Origin: Notospermus geniculatus
Taxonomy: Eukaryota; Nemertea; Pilidiophora; Heteronemertea; Lineidae
Reading direction: 5' to 3'
Length of the DNA stretch: 64,000 nt
Assembly (NCBI GenBank): GCA_002633025.1
Contig: NMRB01000885.1
Span: forward strand, 154,071-218,070
The first letter of the stretch is position 1. Every line of letters begins with the position of its first letter. The translations under genes and the position numbers were made by a program. Below the pieces are notes generated by a model. The model was not told the origin of the DNA. It was given only the letters and a program-made list of their open reading frames with translations, and did no database searches. Positions 26,601 through 37,600 of this stretch are shown here, one piece after another.

Positions 26601-27550
26601 GAGATTCTTCTGAAGAAAAAGGTGATGAGAGATGAAGATGTAAAAGCGTATCTTCAGCATTACGAGCCAGGATGGGCAGACGAAGAAAGCTTTAAAAAGA
26701 CCAGAGACTTTAAAGAAATCGACCAGGTCCGAACAACTTCCAAGTACTGGGCCATGCTGGCCCAGAAGATTGAGGATAGACAGGAACCATTTAATGATGC
26801 CTTCTATACTGTTATTACTGACATGAAGGATTATGTAGCGGGAAACATCATCAACGAAAGAGTTTACAAGTAAGTAGAAACAATGTAATATACAGCAGAG
26901 CCAACAGAAACAAAGCTAACTAGGCATCACGTCACGTTGCGAATACTGTAACCTCGTCCTATTTTTTCTTCCAGAAAAAACTTTATATCGTTGGTGATAT
27001 ACTTCGAAGCGATGAACTACGAATTGATTGAACAACAGGCGGCATACACCATATTTGCCTTACTTAGTAAGTTCAACTGAACAGCTTCGGGGAAAATCGT
27101 ATGGTTAATCCTTTGATAAATAGGCCTACAATTTCTTGTCAGAAACCTTCACGATCTGGGGATACCGTCAGTGTTGGTTCCGCATTTTAGATTGCTCCAC
27201 GGACGAGTGGCGTCTGCTAGCGGCGATGTGTAGAGTGAAACGGTCAGCAGAGAAGTGTTCGTCAGTTTTTATTTTGTTTTCCAGGTGATCTTGGGGGTTC
27301 CATGGGATTGTTTGTTGGCGGTAGCGTTATCAGTTTATTTGAACTGATCGATGTTATCGTATACAATCAAGTCTTTAAAACAGTGGCAGGCAGCAAGCGA
27401 CGAATCAAGAAAAATAAGTCGATAAATGGACGCGACAAGACGCAGAGTAGCGAGAGTGGCAAAGATTACAGACCCTCGACAATGATGTGCAATGACTTTG
27501 ATCGAATTACGAGTAGCTATCAGGATGTGGACAAAGTGACAAGGGTATGA
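17631..27550 (+). CDS. DEG/ENaC (acid-sensing-like) channel gene X, copy a, frameshifted in exon 8
   Basis: DEG/ENaC proteins are trimeric, two-TM, amiloride-family sodium channels of the plasma membrane. Exons: 17631-17746 (N-term with gating HG in TTIHGIRYVFDRE), 22124-22291 (TM1 then FPALLLCNQNSFR), 22782-22952, 23234-23355 (DHGVCYTFNA), 23763-23950, 24341-24488 (LPKPYGNCS...ACYMECFTKF), 25072-25128, 25325-26869 (ICNCPSPCETLTY plus giant insert), 26975-27066 (IYFEAMNYELIEQ) and 27285-27550 (TM2 with the G-x-S filter in GLFVGGS). All splice phases agree. Relative to copy b, exon 8 lacks 22 bp at about 26014, which shifts the frame and stops at 26041, before TM2. This copy should therefore not make a channel. 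The ligand is unknown; acid, peptide or other gating cannot be inferred. Confidence 0.9.
17772..17897. repeat. Foldback MITE in intron 1 of channel X
   Basis: Arms GAGTTTTCGCAAAGCCCCCG and complement; central part contains TTCGTGGCATCGAACAA. The same family occurs at about 62791-62916. Confidence 0.75.
18168..18389. repeat. Foldback element in channel X intron 1
   Basis: Inverted arms ACAGTAAACTCGAGTTTAAA / TTTAAACTCGAGTTTACTGT, each followed by CCACCGGTTCAT. Open frames on both strands here are hairpin artefacts. Confidence 0.75.
18390..19815. other. Intron 1 of channel X, no feature identified
   Basis: AT-rich intronic DNA without recognisable exons. Part of it (about 19190-19700) resembles 30450-30930 in the intron of the second channel gene, showing that X and Y introns share ancestry. 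Confidence 0.5.
19823..20500. repeat. Foldback element with an internal ~295-bp tandem duplication
   Basis: The left end TTTCGCAAATGTGACGAAAC pairs with GATTTGCGAAACCTCGCTAT. The block GTAGTGCGTCTTTTAGATAT...CGAAACCTCGCTATTTT occurs twice head to tail (about 19914-20208 and 20209-20495). Related elements lie at 28790-29275 and 41604-42090. Confidence 0.7.
21934..22061. repeat. Foldback element just upstream of the TM1 exon of channel X
   Basis: Arms GGGCCGATTTCACAAGG / CCTTTTGTGAAATCGGCCCC. It ends about 60 bp before the exon 2 acceptor. Confidence 0.7.
23066..23153. repeat. Short foldback element in channel X intron 3
   Basis: Ends TAGTCTCG and CGAGACTA with partly complementary arms. This and the apparent read-through of exon 3 into the intron explain the open frame at 22816-23160. 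Confidence 0.55.
24557..24816. mobile_element. 260-bp MITE with repeated GGTTCT/AGAACC words (X copy a, intron 6)
   Basis: Termini CACTCTTAGCC and GGCTAAGAGTG. The interior is made of alternating GGTTCT and AGAACC motifs including TTCTATATAGAA. Copy b has no element at this position but carries a sibling in the preceding intron (35613-35881). Confidence 0.75.
25325..26869 (+). CDS. Channel X copy a exon 8 (giant insert), frameshifted
   Basis: The exon opens with VEYDRLQEQICNCPSPCETL, the conserved DEG/ENaC cysteine region, then enters a long charged helical stretch. At about 26014 the sequence AACAAATCATCCCG replaces a longer version in copy b; 22 bp are missing between two TC dinucleotides, consistent with a microhomology deletion. 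The new frame ends SSRKSGCMRH then stop. Downstream codons remain intact in the original frame, so the lesion looks recent. Confidence 0.9.
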
Positions 27551-27732
27551 CCACGTCACTTACAAGAAACACTGTGATAAGATGGAAAGGAAAGATCATG
27601 CAAAAAGAGATCAAATGACAATTTATACCAACGTCTATGGCGTAGGCATGTCCTCAAGGTCACTTTTGATCAATGACTACTTCGATGACGTAATTGTACT
27701 AATATTTTTGCTAGTATACAAAGAGAGCAATG

Positions 27733-27816
27733 CCATGAAGAGTTTACTACCGTAGTTATGATGGCTTTGAGAAATCGAGAACGAAACCATAGATTCAAAG
27801 ACATGGACGTGTAATA
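27733..27816 (+). other. 3'-UTR block conserved between channel genes X and Y
   Basis: About 57 bp reading MMALRNRERNHRFKDMDV then stop is conserved here, in X copy b (39316-39379) and in Y (57428-57484), while flanking 3' sequence diverges. It may simply be old UTR, or an alternative last exon; an AG precedes it in each case. Confidence 0.4.
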
Positions 27817-28114
27817 GACACGTAATACAAGAGATCGTTGGCTATCTTGATGAGTCTATTTTTATCTTTCCCACTAACACACTTTTGAACTCTATTCTCC
27901 TTGACATAGGCCTATGCTGGCAAGCAAACATGTGATGATATTTACCATTGTGGTAATACAGACGGCACACGATAGCTGCACTGACGGCGAGTAAGTGACA
28001 AGTGCAGTGTCTCTCCTTCTATGTGCACAAGTGCTTATGCAGAGCAATGATGCTCATTTTTTATGTGTTTATATCGAACTAAATTTTCAACGTCCATACT
28101 CGGATTCATAGATT

Positions 28115-28120
28115 AATAAA
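28115..28120 (+). terminator. Candidate polyadenylation signal, channel X
   Basis: AATAAA lies about 570 bp after the stop codon, inside a block (CGTCCATACTCGGATTCATA) conserved with gene Y, where AATAAA is at 57999-58004. Confidence 0.45.
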
Positions 28121-28785
28121 TTATCTATCAAAATCAAATGCATTGTAATTAATATCAGATTCTTTCCTTACACTGCAAATCGACCTGTGACTGAGACTGC
28201 AAGCACTCAATCGCACTCTTTGTGAAGAACACACCCTATCACATTAAGTTTATGTTCACTATATTAAGGAATATGTTCATTATAACCCGGCGTAACATAT
28301 ACAGCCCTCATAAATGGACCGATTAAACATGTAACCCAAACCTTCATAAGTTGCAGTTGCATCTTGCGCACCTTCGTAATTCTTTTTTTTTTCTTGCTCA
28401 CGGAACGCAACCCCAAAATCCAATCCTTATTTGCTCAAAGTATATTGAACTACCTGGAGGTGAGAAATGTCGACCAACATGGTACTCAGATTCCCCGCAA
28501 AGGACGACCAGTCATTTTGCAGGCTGCCATGCACTTGGATGCCATCTGTTGGTGTGTCTCCACTGAAAGCCAGCGGTCGAATACAGTGGCGCTACCAAAA
28601 ACGCTGGTAGTCATCACGTCTTGGAGGTACTCTGAAGGGCGTTTGCATTTTTGTGGACCACCGTACCGTAGCGCTGTGGTGCTTTGGTCATGCAGTTCAG
28701 CTGGCTTTGATGTTTTCTTCATTTCATTACGGTCATTTCACGGACGGAGTAGTTTTTCTGTAATGTGAAACGATCTTTGGTCGAT
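28121..28785. other. Intergenic between channel X and Y (copy a)
   Basis: No gene seen. Near-identical sequence recurs at about 40680-41580, interrupted there by extra DNA at about 40975-41230. Open frames on both strands near 28490-28720 lie in a repeat also present at 41300-41550. Confidence 0.5.
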
Positions 28786-28789
28786 ATTA

Positions 28790-29275
28790 AGGGAGGTTTC
28801 GCAAATCTGACAAAAAACGAAGTACGAAATACGAAATTGGATATCATTTCCATGACTTTCGATGAATTTGCTAAATTCTGGAAGTTGACTTCCTATTTAT
28901 TATTATACGTTGTGTTGACTTTTGTGCTTCTTCTCTCTTTGGATTTCCATGACGTAATGTATTTCAGGAGATGGTTGGTACCACAAAAATTGCCTGCTGC
29001 AAGCGTAGGATGTTAGACCGATAGAGTTACGGTGTATTTTAAACTTTGAAATTTATCTTTCGTTTCCACTTCGTAGATACGAAGTGGAATTTAAAAATTC
29101 AAGATGCACCATACTAAACTCTTTCGGTCTTACATGACATGCTAAAAGACGCACTGGCAGCAGGGACATTTGCGGTACCAACCATCTCCAGAAATACATT
29201 AGGTCCTGGAAATGAAGATGAATCTCTTATTTCGTACTTCGTTTTTCGTCAGATTTGCGAAACCTCTCTATTCTT
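28790..29275. repeat. ~485-bp foldback element upstream of channel Y (copy a)
   Basis: Terminal arms GAGGTTTCGCAAATCTGAC and GTCAGATTTGCGAAACCTC, with nested inverted arms (GGTTGGTACCA) and a central CTTCGTAGATACGAAG hairpin. Copy b has the same element at 41604-42090. Confidence 0.75.
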
Positions 29276-29864
29276 TTCTTGGTCGTAAAACACAGAATCG
29301 TAAGCTGGACTGAAATTGGAACCATGGTTACCATAAGTAGAAATCAAATCACCAGCATTTATTTCGGTGGTTTCGGTTCCATTTCGTGACTGTTGGCCTG
29401 GTTATTATATTTCCCAATGATAATCTGATTATCGTACTTAGTTCGTAGTTAAGAATGCAAAAAAAAACGTTAACTGACATCAAAGTGGAAACCCATGTTG
29501 TTCCGAGAAAGCGGCAGATATACAACTGATGCCCGGATGCAGACTTTCCGCCATCAATTGTTCATGCAAGTCCCTAATCAGTACTGATTCAATAACAGTC
29601 GTTGGACACGGCATTGCCCTCGTCACAAAAGGCTGAGATTTCAGAGGCCTTAGTATTCATTGGTTAGCAAGGATGCTTCTTTTTGGATAGGCAGAGGATA
29701 GAAATGCGTTTGGAAGGTTCAAAACGTTATCTGAAATCCCAAGTTTCGATCGTTATATTTTGAAGGAAACCACAATATCGTCGATAGGGGGCCGTTCTTG
29801 ACGATCTCGTTGTACATGTAAGCCCGCTTTTCCTCTGACTTTTTCACCAACAACAAACGGCGAC

Positions 29865-32800
29865 ATGTCGGCGGAAACAACAAGATCGTGGAGTGACATC
29901 ATCTACGAGTATACTCAGAATACGACCATCCATGGCATACGATACGTATTTGACAGGGAATCGCTGTCAAAATTTAGGAGGTACGTGTATTTTTTTAAAT
30001 GTTATTCCTTTTATCGTGTTATTTTTTGAACTCTGATTCGGCTTAAGATGTCAAGGACGGCACAGGGACAATAACCATCTCGTGCATGATAATAGGAAAC
30101 GCTAACGATAACATTTACGTTAACAATATTTTGTACATGAAATACATTCAAGAAACAGCGTTAACGTAAACGTTATCGTTAGCGTGTGATCTCTTAAACT
30201 CTGTAATATTCTTGGTTATTGCATTTTACCGTTCTCTGTAAGTCTAGGCCTATGTAAGTCGTTTTATGTCAGTCTTGGTTAGCACATTCCTTAGGAGTAC
30301 ATGCGTGGGTTCATTCCCGCTGCCCGGGACAGGTACCAAAAGACTGGGAGCAGAAGAAAGCGAGAAACAAAATGCTGGACGCCATTTTGGAAACACAATG
30401 AGCGGGTTCTTGCCATTTTGCAACATTGGCACGAGATACCAGTGCATTCTAGAACTGCCAACAACTCAGGCATTGGGAATTGTAGTATAGGTTTACCAAA
30501 AAAACCATTAAAATACGCTAACTATTGACAGGATATATAATAAATAATAATATCATATTGACCGAGATTTGACGACATGACTGAAGTATACTTACACACA
30601 CTGTTGTTTTCGCAATCGCAAACGTTTTTTTTACTAAAACATATACGATAGCCGATTTGCATAATTTCCTGTCGCCTGAATTGTGTGCTTGATGGTGTGC
30701 CGCCATTCTCTTACCACGTAAAATAATTAGAGGGCAACTTTTTTTGATTGATTGCGAACGGTAAAATGCAAACAGGATGCGGGGTTGGTTAATAATCCGA
30801 CCAGGGAGAAGATTCCCCAACACAAATGCTCTTTATATTAGATCTGTGCCATGAAATGTAGCCTACATAAACTTATACACTGTATATCATATTCCCATCT
30901 AGAAAATTGGCCATAACATCTCGTCGAGGGGGGGGGGGCACATTTTCATTTGCACATTGAGTGTGTCCCAGTACGACTAAGAGTTAAAATTTTTATCACC
31001 ACTCTTCTAAGGCTGCTTTTCCACGAGGCGTTTGCGGACGCGGTTTCGGTGGCGGGAGCGGGTGCGGGTGAAACAGCTAATGGGAAATACGTTGGTTCGA
31101 TTTTTTCCACACGCGCCCGCCTCCTATTCCGCGCCCGCAAACGTCTCGTGGAAAAGCAGCCTCAGTCGTATCATGGCTATTAGTGAGCTTTCGCAAGCGC
31201 CCCGTTAGGCTGTACGACGACGTTTATCTGTGTGAGTGCACCCAAACAATAGATAAACGTAGTCGTATGGCCTAACCGGGCGCTTGCGAAAGCTCACTTT
31301 AGTTTCCTCACAGATGACCAGTGAACTCGGAAATCAGGCCTAGCGGCTGATGTAACTCACAGCCTGGGGTCATTGAAATGGAAATTGGCTTTTTCATGCA
31401 AACCAAATTAGGGCTTAGTTAGAGTTGAGTGGTCGTATTGTCCACCTGCAAAATGATTACTACACGGACTTACAACACGGTGCTTAACAATGAATTAACT
31501 TTTCGATTCAGGGCGATTGAGCGCTTAGTAAATGAACACTTCAAAATGATTTCCGCCTCAGTGATGTTTTAGAAACTTTCTGCCCGTACCTTCGACTGCA
31601 TTGCTCGATCTACTGGAGTGAGTCTGTTTTTCACAGTGGTACAGCAGATTTCCCCATCACCGATTCCCGATAGACACATTAAAACATAATCATGTTTGGT
31701 ATTCGTATGAGCGCAACGAGTGCTGTTTGATATCGAGTTCCATTTCCCCATTTCATCGCTTTCAACAAAAAACGATGCAATCATGCTGTTAGATCTACTA
31801 CGGTAATTATTTGACCGTGCTCGAGTGAGCCACACAAACACAAACATTAGATCATCTACGCGTTTAGCTAATCCCACTATCATAGAGGTGGTGAAAACAT
31901 TAAAGACCAATGGATCGACCTGTTGAGGTCATGGCGGGTTTCCAACGCGAATGACAGACCTTTTTAAAGTCTGGCAGACCCACATGTAATCCATAAATTC
32001 GATATGTTGCTCATGGGACCGAATTCGATCTTGTTTTTGGTCAGCTTTTCATTCCGGCCAAGGGTACCGACAACTCACGTGATTAATGGAATAGGTAACG
32101 ATATCAACGTTGTAGGTCGCTTTTAATGGCCGCGAGTTGGCAACAGCTATCAATTCACTAATGCTTTTGGTGTAATTATGTCTTGCCATGTCTCATTAAT
32201 GGTCTTCTGTGGTATTATTTGTTAATTCGTAATCTCTTCCTGCAACAAGCGACGATACTTCTAATCTACATTTGGGTTTCAGCTCAGACTGTTCTAGAGT
32301 TTCGGATTGTAAAGTTCCAGCCTGAAGAAGACCCCGGTTGGGGTCGAAAATTCGCAAACACTCTGGAAATTGCCTTTTCATTTATCATGCAACAAGCGAC
32401 GACGTCTAAAAGAACACTTAGGGCCGATTTTTTAAACGGTAGCTAAGATAACCATCGGGTTTCATTAACCCTCAGTTGACAAACTGTTTGTTCGAAGTGA
32501 ACTTTTCGATTTTATGAATCGTTGATAGCCAAACATTCTAAAAGTCAAAAGGTTTACTTTGGTTAATTCACGGTTTGTCAGAAAAGCCGATGGTTAAACC
32601 GAGGTTTACCTTTATTAACTATCGGTTATTAAATCAGCCCTTAGCAAGGCAGGTTTGAATAGCCCCGTTTACACTGAGGAAAAATAACCGATCTCGGACC
32701 GGTCCGAGCACGGATCGCCAAAAAATAGCAAGTGACACAGGACAAGCGTGCCAGGAAGGAACGGTTCCAAACCCAACCGAGCCGAGACCACCAGTTGGAG

Positions 32801-34354
32801 GTGGTCTCGGACCGGTCCGAGCACGGATTGGTTCGATAACACAGCTGTGTAAACGGTAACCGATCTCGGCACGGTTGCTAAATTGTGTTTTGCACATGCG
32901 CGAATTATGAATGACGTCATTTATTATAGCGGGAATTTCTGAGTGATTTTGCATGGAGGCATCCATTTTGTTGTTGTCGTGGTTTAATTTTTCGTTTGAT
33001 TTTCGTACCTCCGATCGGCTGAACTGACTGGAGAGCTCATGGCACCCGTCAACTGGCTCCCGGTTCCATTTGTGCTAATGTAAACGGGGCAGATCGCCAG
33101 ATGACGAAGTGGGCCGGGGCCCGTCCGAGCCCGGATCGCTTTCGTGACCAGTGTAAACGGGGCTAATGATTCCGAAGTGCATATACGCCATTAGGGGTGT
33201 ATTCGACTCCCTGTTCTTATGTGTTCCGGTGCAGAGAACGGTGTTCTGGAAGAGTCGAACAGAGGAGAACGCGTTCGGGAACGTGTTCCTGTTCCCGAAT
33301 CTCACACCACCTCGGCTGGTGGTGCAGACGGGAACAGTCGAGAACAAAGATGGCGGACACTGGCGGCAACTTTATAAATATTTTTTGTCAGATCGTAGTG
33401 TAATTATTCGAGGTTTAGGATCAAGCAGAAATGACATAAATGACATATCCTTATTCTAAACTGAATATTTTGGAAGTATTCTTGAAAAACTTTGGAGTTT
33501 TTAGGCCGCCGTATTGACGCCGGAAGTGAAACCATAGTAACCTGCACTTTCTTATTCGAGACTCGAGAACACTTTAGTTGTTCTCGGCCCGTTCGGGTGC
33601 AGATGAGAACAGTGAGTCGAATACACCCTAGGCAGTTGAATGGATAATATGCTTGACGGTGGCGTTCGTTTTTTTCACATTCCCTCATGAGCGACTTTTT
33701 GGATGTCATGATGATTTCGCCGGAAATGATGTTGATTAATCAGTTTTTTAATTCCTGACGATTCCTGGCGATGTCTGCCTCGTCGCCATGGCACTAAAAC
33801 GCCACGTTCATCCAAACGGGACGCACCGCATGATTCATTTTTCTATCTGTATTAGCGACGGCTCGTGAACACCCCAAAGAGAAAAACTCCATCGGCCTTA
33901 TTGGCTGATATTTATCAAAGGTAGCAATTGCTTTTACATGTACTTTAAATTTTGTACTACATTTACATTGGACATTGCTGCTGCAAATTGTAAGGAAAAG
34001 CATTTGCTACCGCCGCTTTTATGAATACCAGCCCTTTTTGGACCTGAAACTTCACTCCATCTTAAGCTAGGAATCCACTGCTGAGTTTCTGCGTTGTGAC
34101 TTGCTTTGCAACCTGCTACCTGCGATTGAATCCGATTGCAAGGAACTGCCACCGGTCACCGACCGATTGCCGACTGAAATTGACCACATCTTCACCATTG
34201 GTGGAAATCACGTCTGGCGAGTCCACTACGGCGATCGAGTGCCCAGTTGCAACGCAACCCAGTTGCAAAGCAAGTCGTAACGCAAAATCAGCTTGAAAAT
34301 CAATGGTGGATTCCAAGCTTTAATAATATTCAATTTCAGAATTCTATGGCTAAT
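29865..34354 (+). CDS. DEG/ENaC channel gene Y, copy a: exon 1 and transposon-broken start of exon 2
   Basis: Exon 1 is 29865-29980, encoding the N-terminus with the HG gating motif (TTIHGIRYVFDRE), identical in length and phase to X and to Y copy b. After a 4.4-kb intron the TM1 exon begins at 34340 with a normal acceptor but after 15 bp is interrupted at 34355 by a TIR transposon. The rest of that exon, with exon 3, appears at 49813-50443. Downstream of 34575 the scaffold continues with exons of gene X, so this locus should not be read as a third independent channel. Ordinary splicing through the broken exon would give no TM1. Confidence 0.8.
31010..31162. repeat. Foldback element (GGCTGCTTTTCCACGAG arms)
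   Basis: Inverted repeat with GC-rich arms (GTTTGCGGACGCGG / CCGCGCCCGCAAACG). Copy b has its left half up to the N gap at 46359. Confidence 0.7.
31183..31298. repeat. Foldback element (GAGCTTTCGCAAGCGCCC arms)
   Basis: Inverted repeat; the inner GACGTTTATCT segment and right arm recur in copy b at about 44505-44600. Confidence 0.65.
32421..32640. mobile_element. PIF/Harbinger-like foldback MITE, TTA target duplication
   Basis: Termini GGGCCGATT and AATCAGCCC, flanked by TTA on both sides (32418-32420 and 32641-32643), with long inverted arms containing AACCATCGG and CCGATGGTT. Confidence 0.6.
32661..33164. repeat. ~500-bp foldback element rich in GGACCGGTCCGAGCACGGAT
   Basis: Ends AGCCCCGTTTACACTG and CAGTGTAAACGGGGCT; internal GGACCGGTCC words repeat. 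Copy b has it at about 47660-48155. Confidence 0.7.
33195..33628. mobile_element. 434-bp TIR element with TAG target duplication
   Basis: Termini GGGTGTATTCGACTC and GAGTCGAATACACCC are flanked by TAG (33192-33194 and 33629-33631). Copy b at about 48183 has the empty site. Confidence 0.8.
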
Positions 34355-34575
34355 TAGCCGATACGCACGGCCCTCATTAACATTAATTTGCATACAATCT
34401 CATGACGAAGTTTCGCGCGGTGTGGTTACACTGGTGGCCGATAGGCGCCACTACCATCGATCTTTCTTTTGCTGCTCCCGCATTGCAAAAGTATCTTTTC
34501 GTTTGTTGTAAACATAAACTTGAAATCTGCTGGTTCTCTCTACAAAATAAAGCCTATTTGACAAAAATCCAGCAC
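34355..34575. mobile_element. Left end of a TIR transposon inserted in the TM1 exon of channel Y
   Basis: The terminus starts TAGCCGATACGCACGGCC, preceded by TAAT (34351-34354). Its mirror-image right terminus is at 49723-49812 and is followed by TAAT. Sequence after about 34575 switches to channel X. No transposase is visible in the part present. Confidence 0.8.
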
Positions 34576-34633
34576 TTTTTAGATTCTCACTGAAGATGGT
34601 GTTTCGATCGGTCTCGTCAATGTGTCTTCCTAG

Positions 34634-37600
34634 GTGCACATGGAAGGACGAAGATTGTGGGGTTGATAACTTCACCGAGGTCGTGACCGATCATGGAGTC
34701 TGCTACACCTTCAATGCCAACCCAGACGATGCTCCTCTCTCTCTCGCTGAATCAGGTGAGCTTGCCTCGAGCGAGGGCGCTAGGCCTACTCAAATTTGCT
34801 CCTCGCATGTGTTGCCGTTCATTTTTTCGGTCTTTTCAGTCCTCTTCGGCCATACTAGCATTCAGACGAGATTTGGTCTCATCAGACTGCAGGAACTACG
34901 AAGATGAATAAGATTATTAGCAACTTACCGGTATAGCATATTTTCTGTCAACAGGTATTTTACGCTACCGTGAGGTACAAATGAGTTTCGCTATAACGGC
35001 CATCTTGCCAAAATTACATGTAGGTCATGGGGATTTCCCTCACTGGGGGATGGGAGAACGAATCATTTGTCACTAAGAGCATTCCCATGGTGATGACCTA
35101 ATTTGGCAAGATGGCTGCTCCAGTGAAACTCGTGTTCAATTTCCAGGTTCTCGGCAGGAGACAGCTTTGACGCTTTATCTGAATATAGAACAGTACGAGA
35201 ACATGATTGGACCAAACTTTGCTGCGGGATTGAAGATTTTACTCTTCGATGAAAACGATATCCCGGTGTTTAACGGTCAAGGTCAAGGTCTGGCTGCCGG
35301 GGGTCATGTCTTCGCGGGAACGAGCGTCATCGTGGTACGACTCCAGTCTTCCTCTCTTCTCTTCCGCTGATTGCAACTCATCCGCACTGTCTCGGGACAA
35401 ACGTGTTTCCGAGGCCCTAATACCTCTCTCTTCCACGGTGAGGCAAGGTCGAAAGTAGGCCGACATGCCTTTGGTATCCACTTGCTTATGATTTTTTGGT
35501 GGTACCATTTTGGGTAAATTTGTATACCAACAGTGCGTGCGGCTTGCCTATAACATTGCCATATCGCATTCAACAGAACACACTCCTGGCCCGTTCCTCC
35601 GCCATCCCGCTTCACTCTTAGCCAAAAAAAGGTTCTTTAGGGGTTCTTTGTGCCTCACCAGGGGAACCCCAGGGTTCTATATAGAACCTTCTGTAAAGAA
35701 CCCGAAAGGGTTCCATATAGAACATTTCGGTCGGTAAAGAACCCATAAAGGTTCTAGTTAGAACCCTTTTCTGAGGGAAAGGTTCTATCTGGAACCTCTA
35801 GGGGTTCTTAAACAACCCGAGGGTTCTTAAATCAGAGGGTTCTCCTGGTGTGGCAGCAAAGAACCTTTTCGGCTAAGAGTGTTGGATGAGTTGACTGCCC
35901 CAAACCAATTTGTTTAGCTATCGTTGGTAGGCCTAGTTACATTTTAAAATTGCACTAGCACAAGATACAAAGTACATGTATCACGCTTTCCCGCCACAGA
36001 TGAAACGTCTCCCAAAGCCATATGGAAATTGCAGCAACGATCGTAAACTTGAATATTATGACAAATACTCAGAAAGGGCTTGCTATATGGAATGCTTCAC
36101 GAAGTTCTTTGTCAACAAAACCCGCTGTAGGATGCCCTATATGAAAGGTGAGGTGTTGACGGCAATGGTAATCCTAGTCAAAATGAATTCGTCCACGACG
36201 AAGCGACCATGCCTGAAGGAGGGTACATGTTTGTACCTTCAAGTAACTGCAATCAACGTGACCTTTAAACTAGGATCTTCTGTTGTAGTTCACACATCAC
36301 ACTGAGAGCTCACCTCTTAAGGCCCGTTTCCACAGAAGCGGTAGCGTGAGCGTTTTGACGCTTCGCCCATTGTTTGGAAGCAGAGCGGCGGAAAATAACA
36401 AAAGATTTGACGCATCACGCAGCGTGAAACGCGTCTGTGGAAACGAGGCTTTAGCCGAAAAGGTTCTTAGCCTGCAGTACACGAGGCAAATTTCTTGCTC
36501 GTAAATGTAGCTAAGTGTTAACCTCATTGCTAATGCTACCTCTGATATTCTCAGGATGATGGCCTCGTATGATAAATTCATGACAAATTTATTTTCCTTC
36601 CAGTCCCCGATCCAGTATGTACACTATATCAGTACGCTGAACACTTCAGAAGGATGCAGGGTAAGCCAAATTTGGCTTACACTTTAGAGAGTTTGTCAGG
36701 TCGACGATGTAATAAATTTCCCGATCCAGTGATCGACGCTAAAAACGGAATTCGAATCCCAACAGACCTTTTGCAGATTCCAAATAAGGCAGTTTGTATG
36801 GTATTTCAACCACTGCTATTACAACCTGGAACTGTATTTTTATTCTTATTCATTTCCAGTTGAGTACGACAGATTACAAGAACAAATCTGCAACTGTCCT
36901 TCTCCATGCGAAACTCTGACCTACCGACCTTCATTCTCTTATCTGAAGGCATCTGATTTTGATATCGACAAATTATTGAACGAAAAGATTAAAGCGAAAC
37001 TGCGGAAGAAACTGAGGAAAGCTCGGGACACTCTCCGTGCCACCGATCCCGAGTTAAAGGACAGAGATGCCACGATCTTGGGAGAATTTGTCAAAAACGG
37101 ACGAGCCCTGGAGAAGTTGTTGATGGAGGAGTTGCCTTCACAAACCCGGAAACAAACGGAAGAAACAAAAACTATTCGCAACAATATAAAGGGTATACAC
37201 AGAGGGATCATCGATATGTACGAATTCCAGAGATTTGTTGTAAGGAAGAACTTCTATCGATTCACCCAGTACAATGATGAGATGTATTTCTCAGAGGTAT
37301 CGACTGGATACTTAGAATTCTTCACATATTTCATGGAACGTCTTCGGAAAATGCAACGGTTATTTGACGAAGGGACTGTAGATATGCGGGAACCGGAGAG
37401 GAGAAGGCGTCTGAATTCACTTGAGGAGCTCCTGGAAGCAAAGAATAGGGTAATTGATTTGAGTTTGAGTGCCATACGTAAGTGCCTCGAGTCTTACAAC
37501 AACGGAACAATGGCGTTTGATACTCCATATCAATACCAGAACAAGTCCTGGGATTCCCATTTAGATATCATCCCGAAAAAGCGGTTGTATGAGGCATTAG

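Noticed and set aside
28351-28768. 134-residue open frame with counterpart at 41167-41448
   Set aside because: It is not preserved between the two near-identical copies (frame breaks) and lies in repeat sequence.
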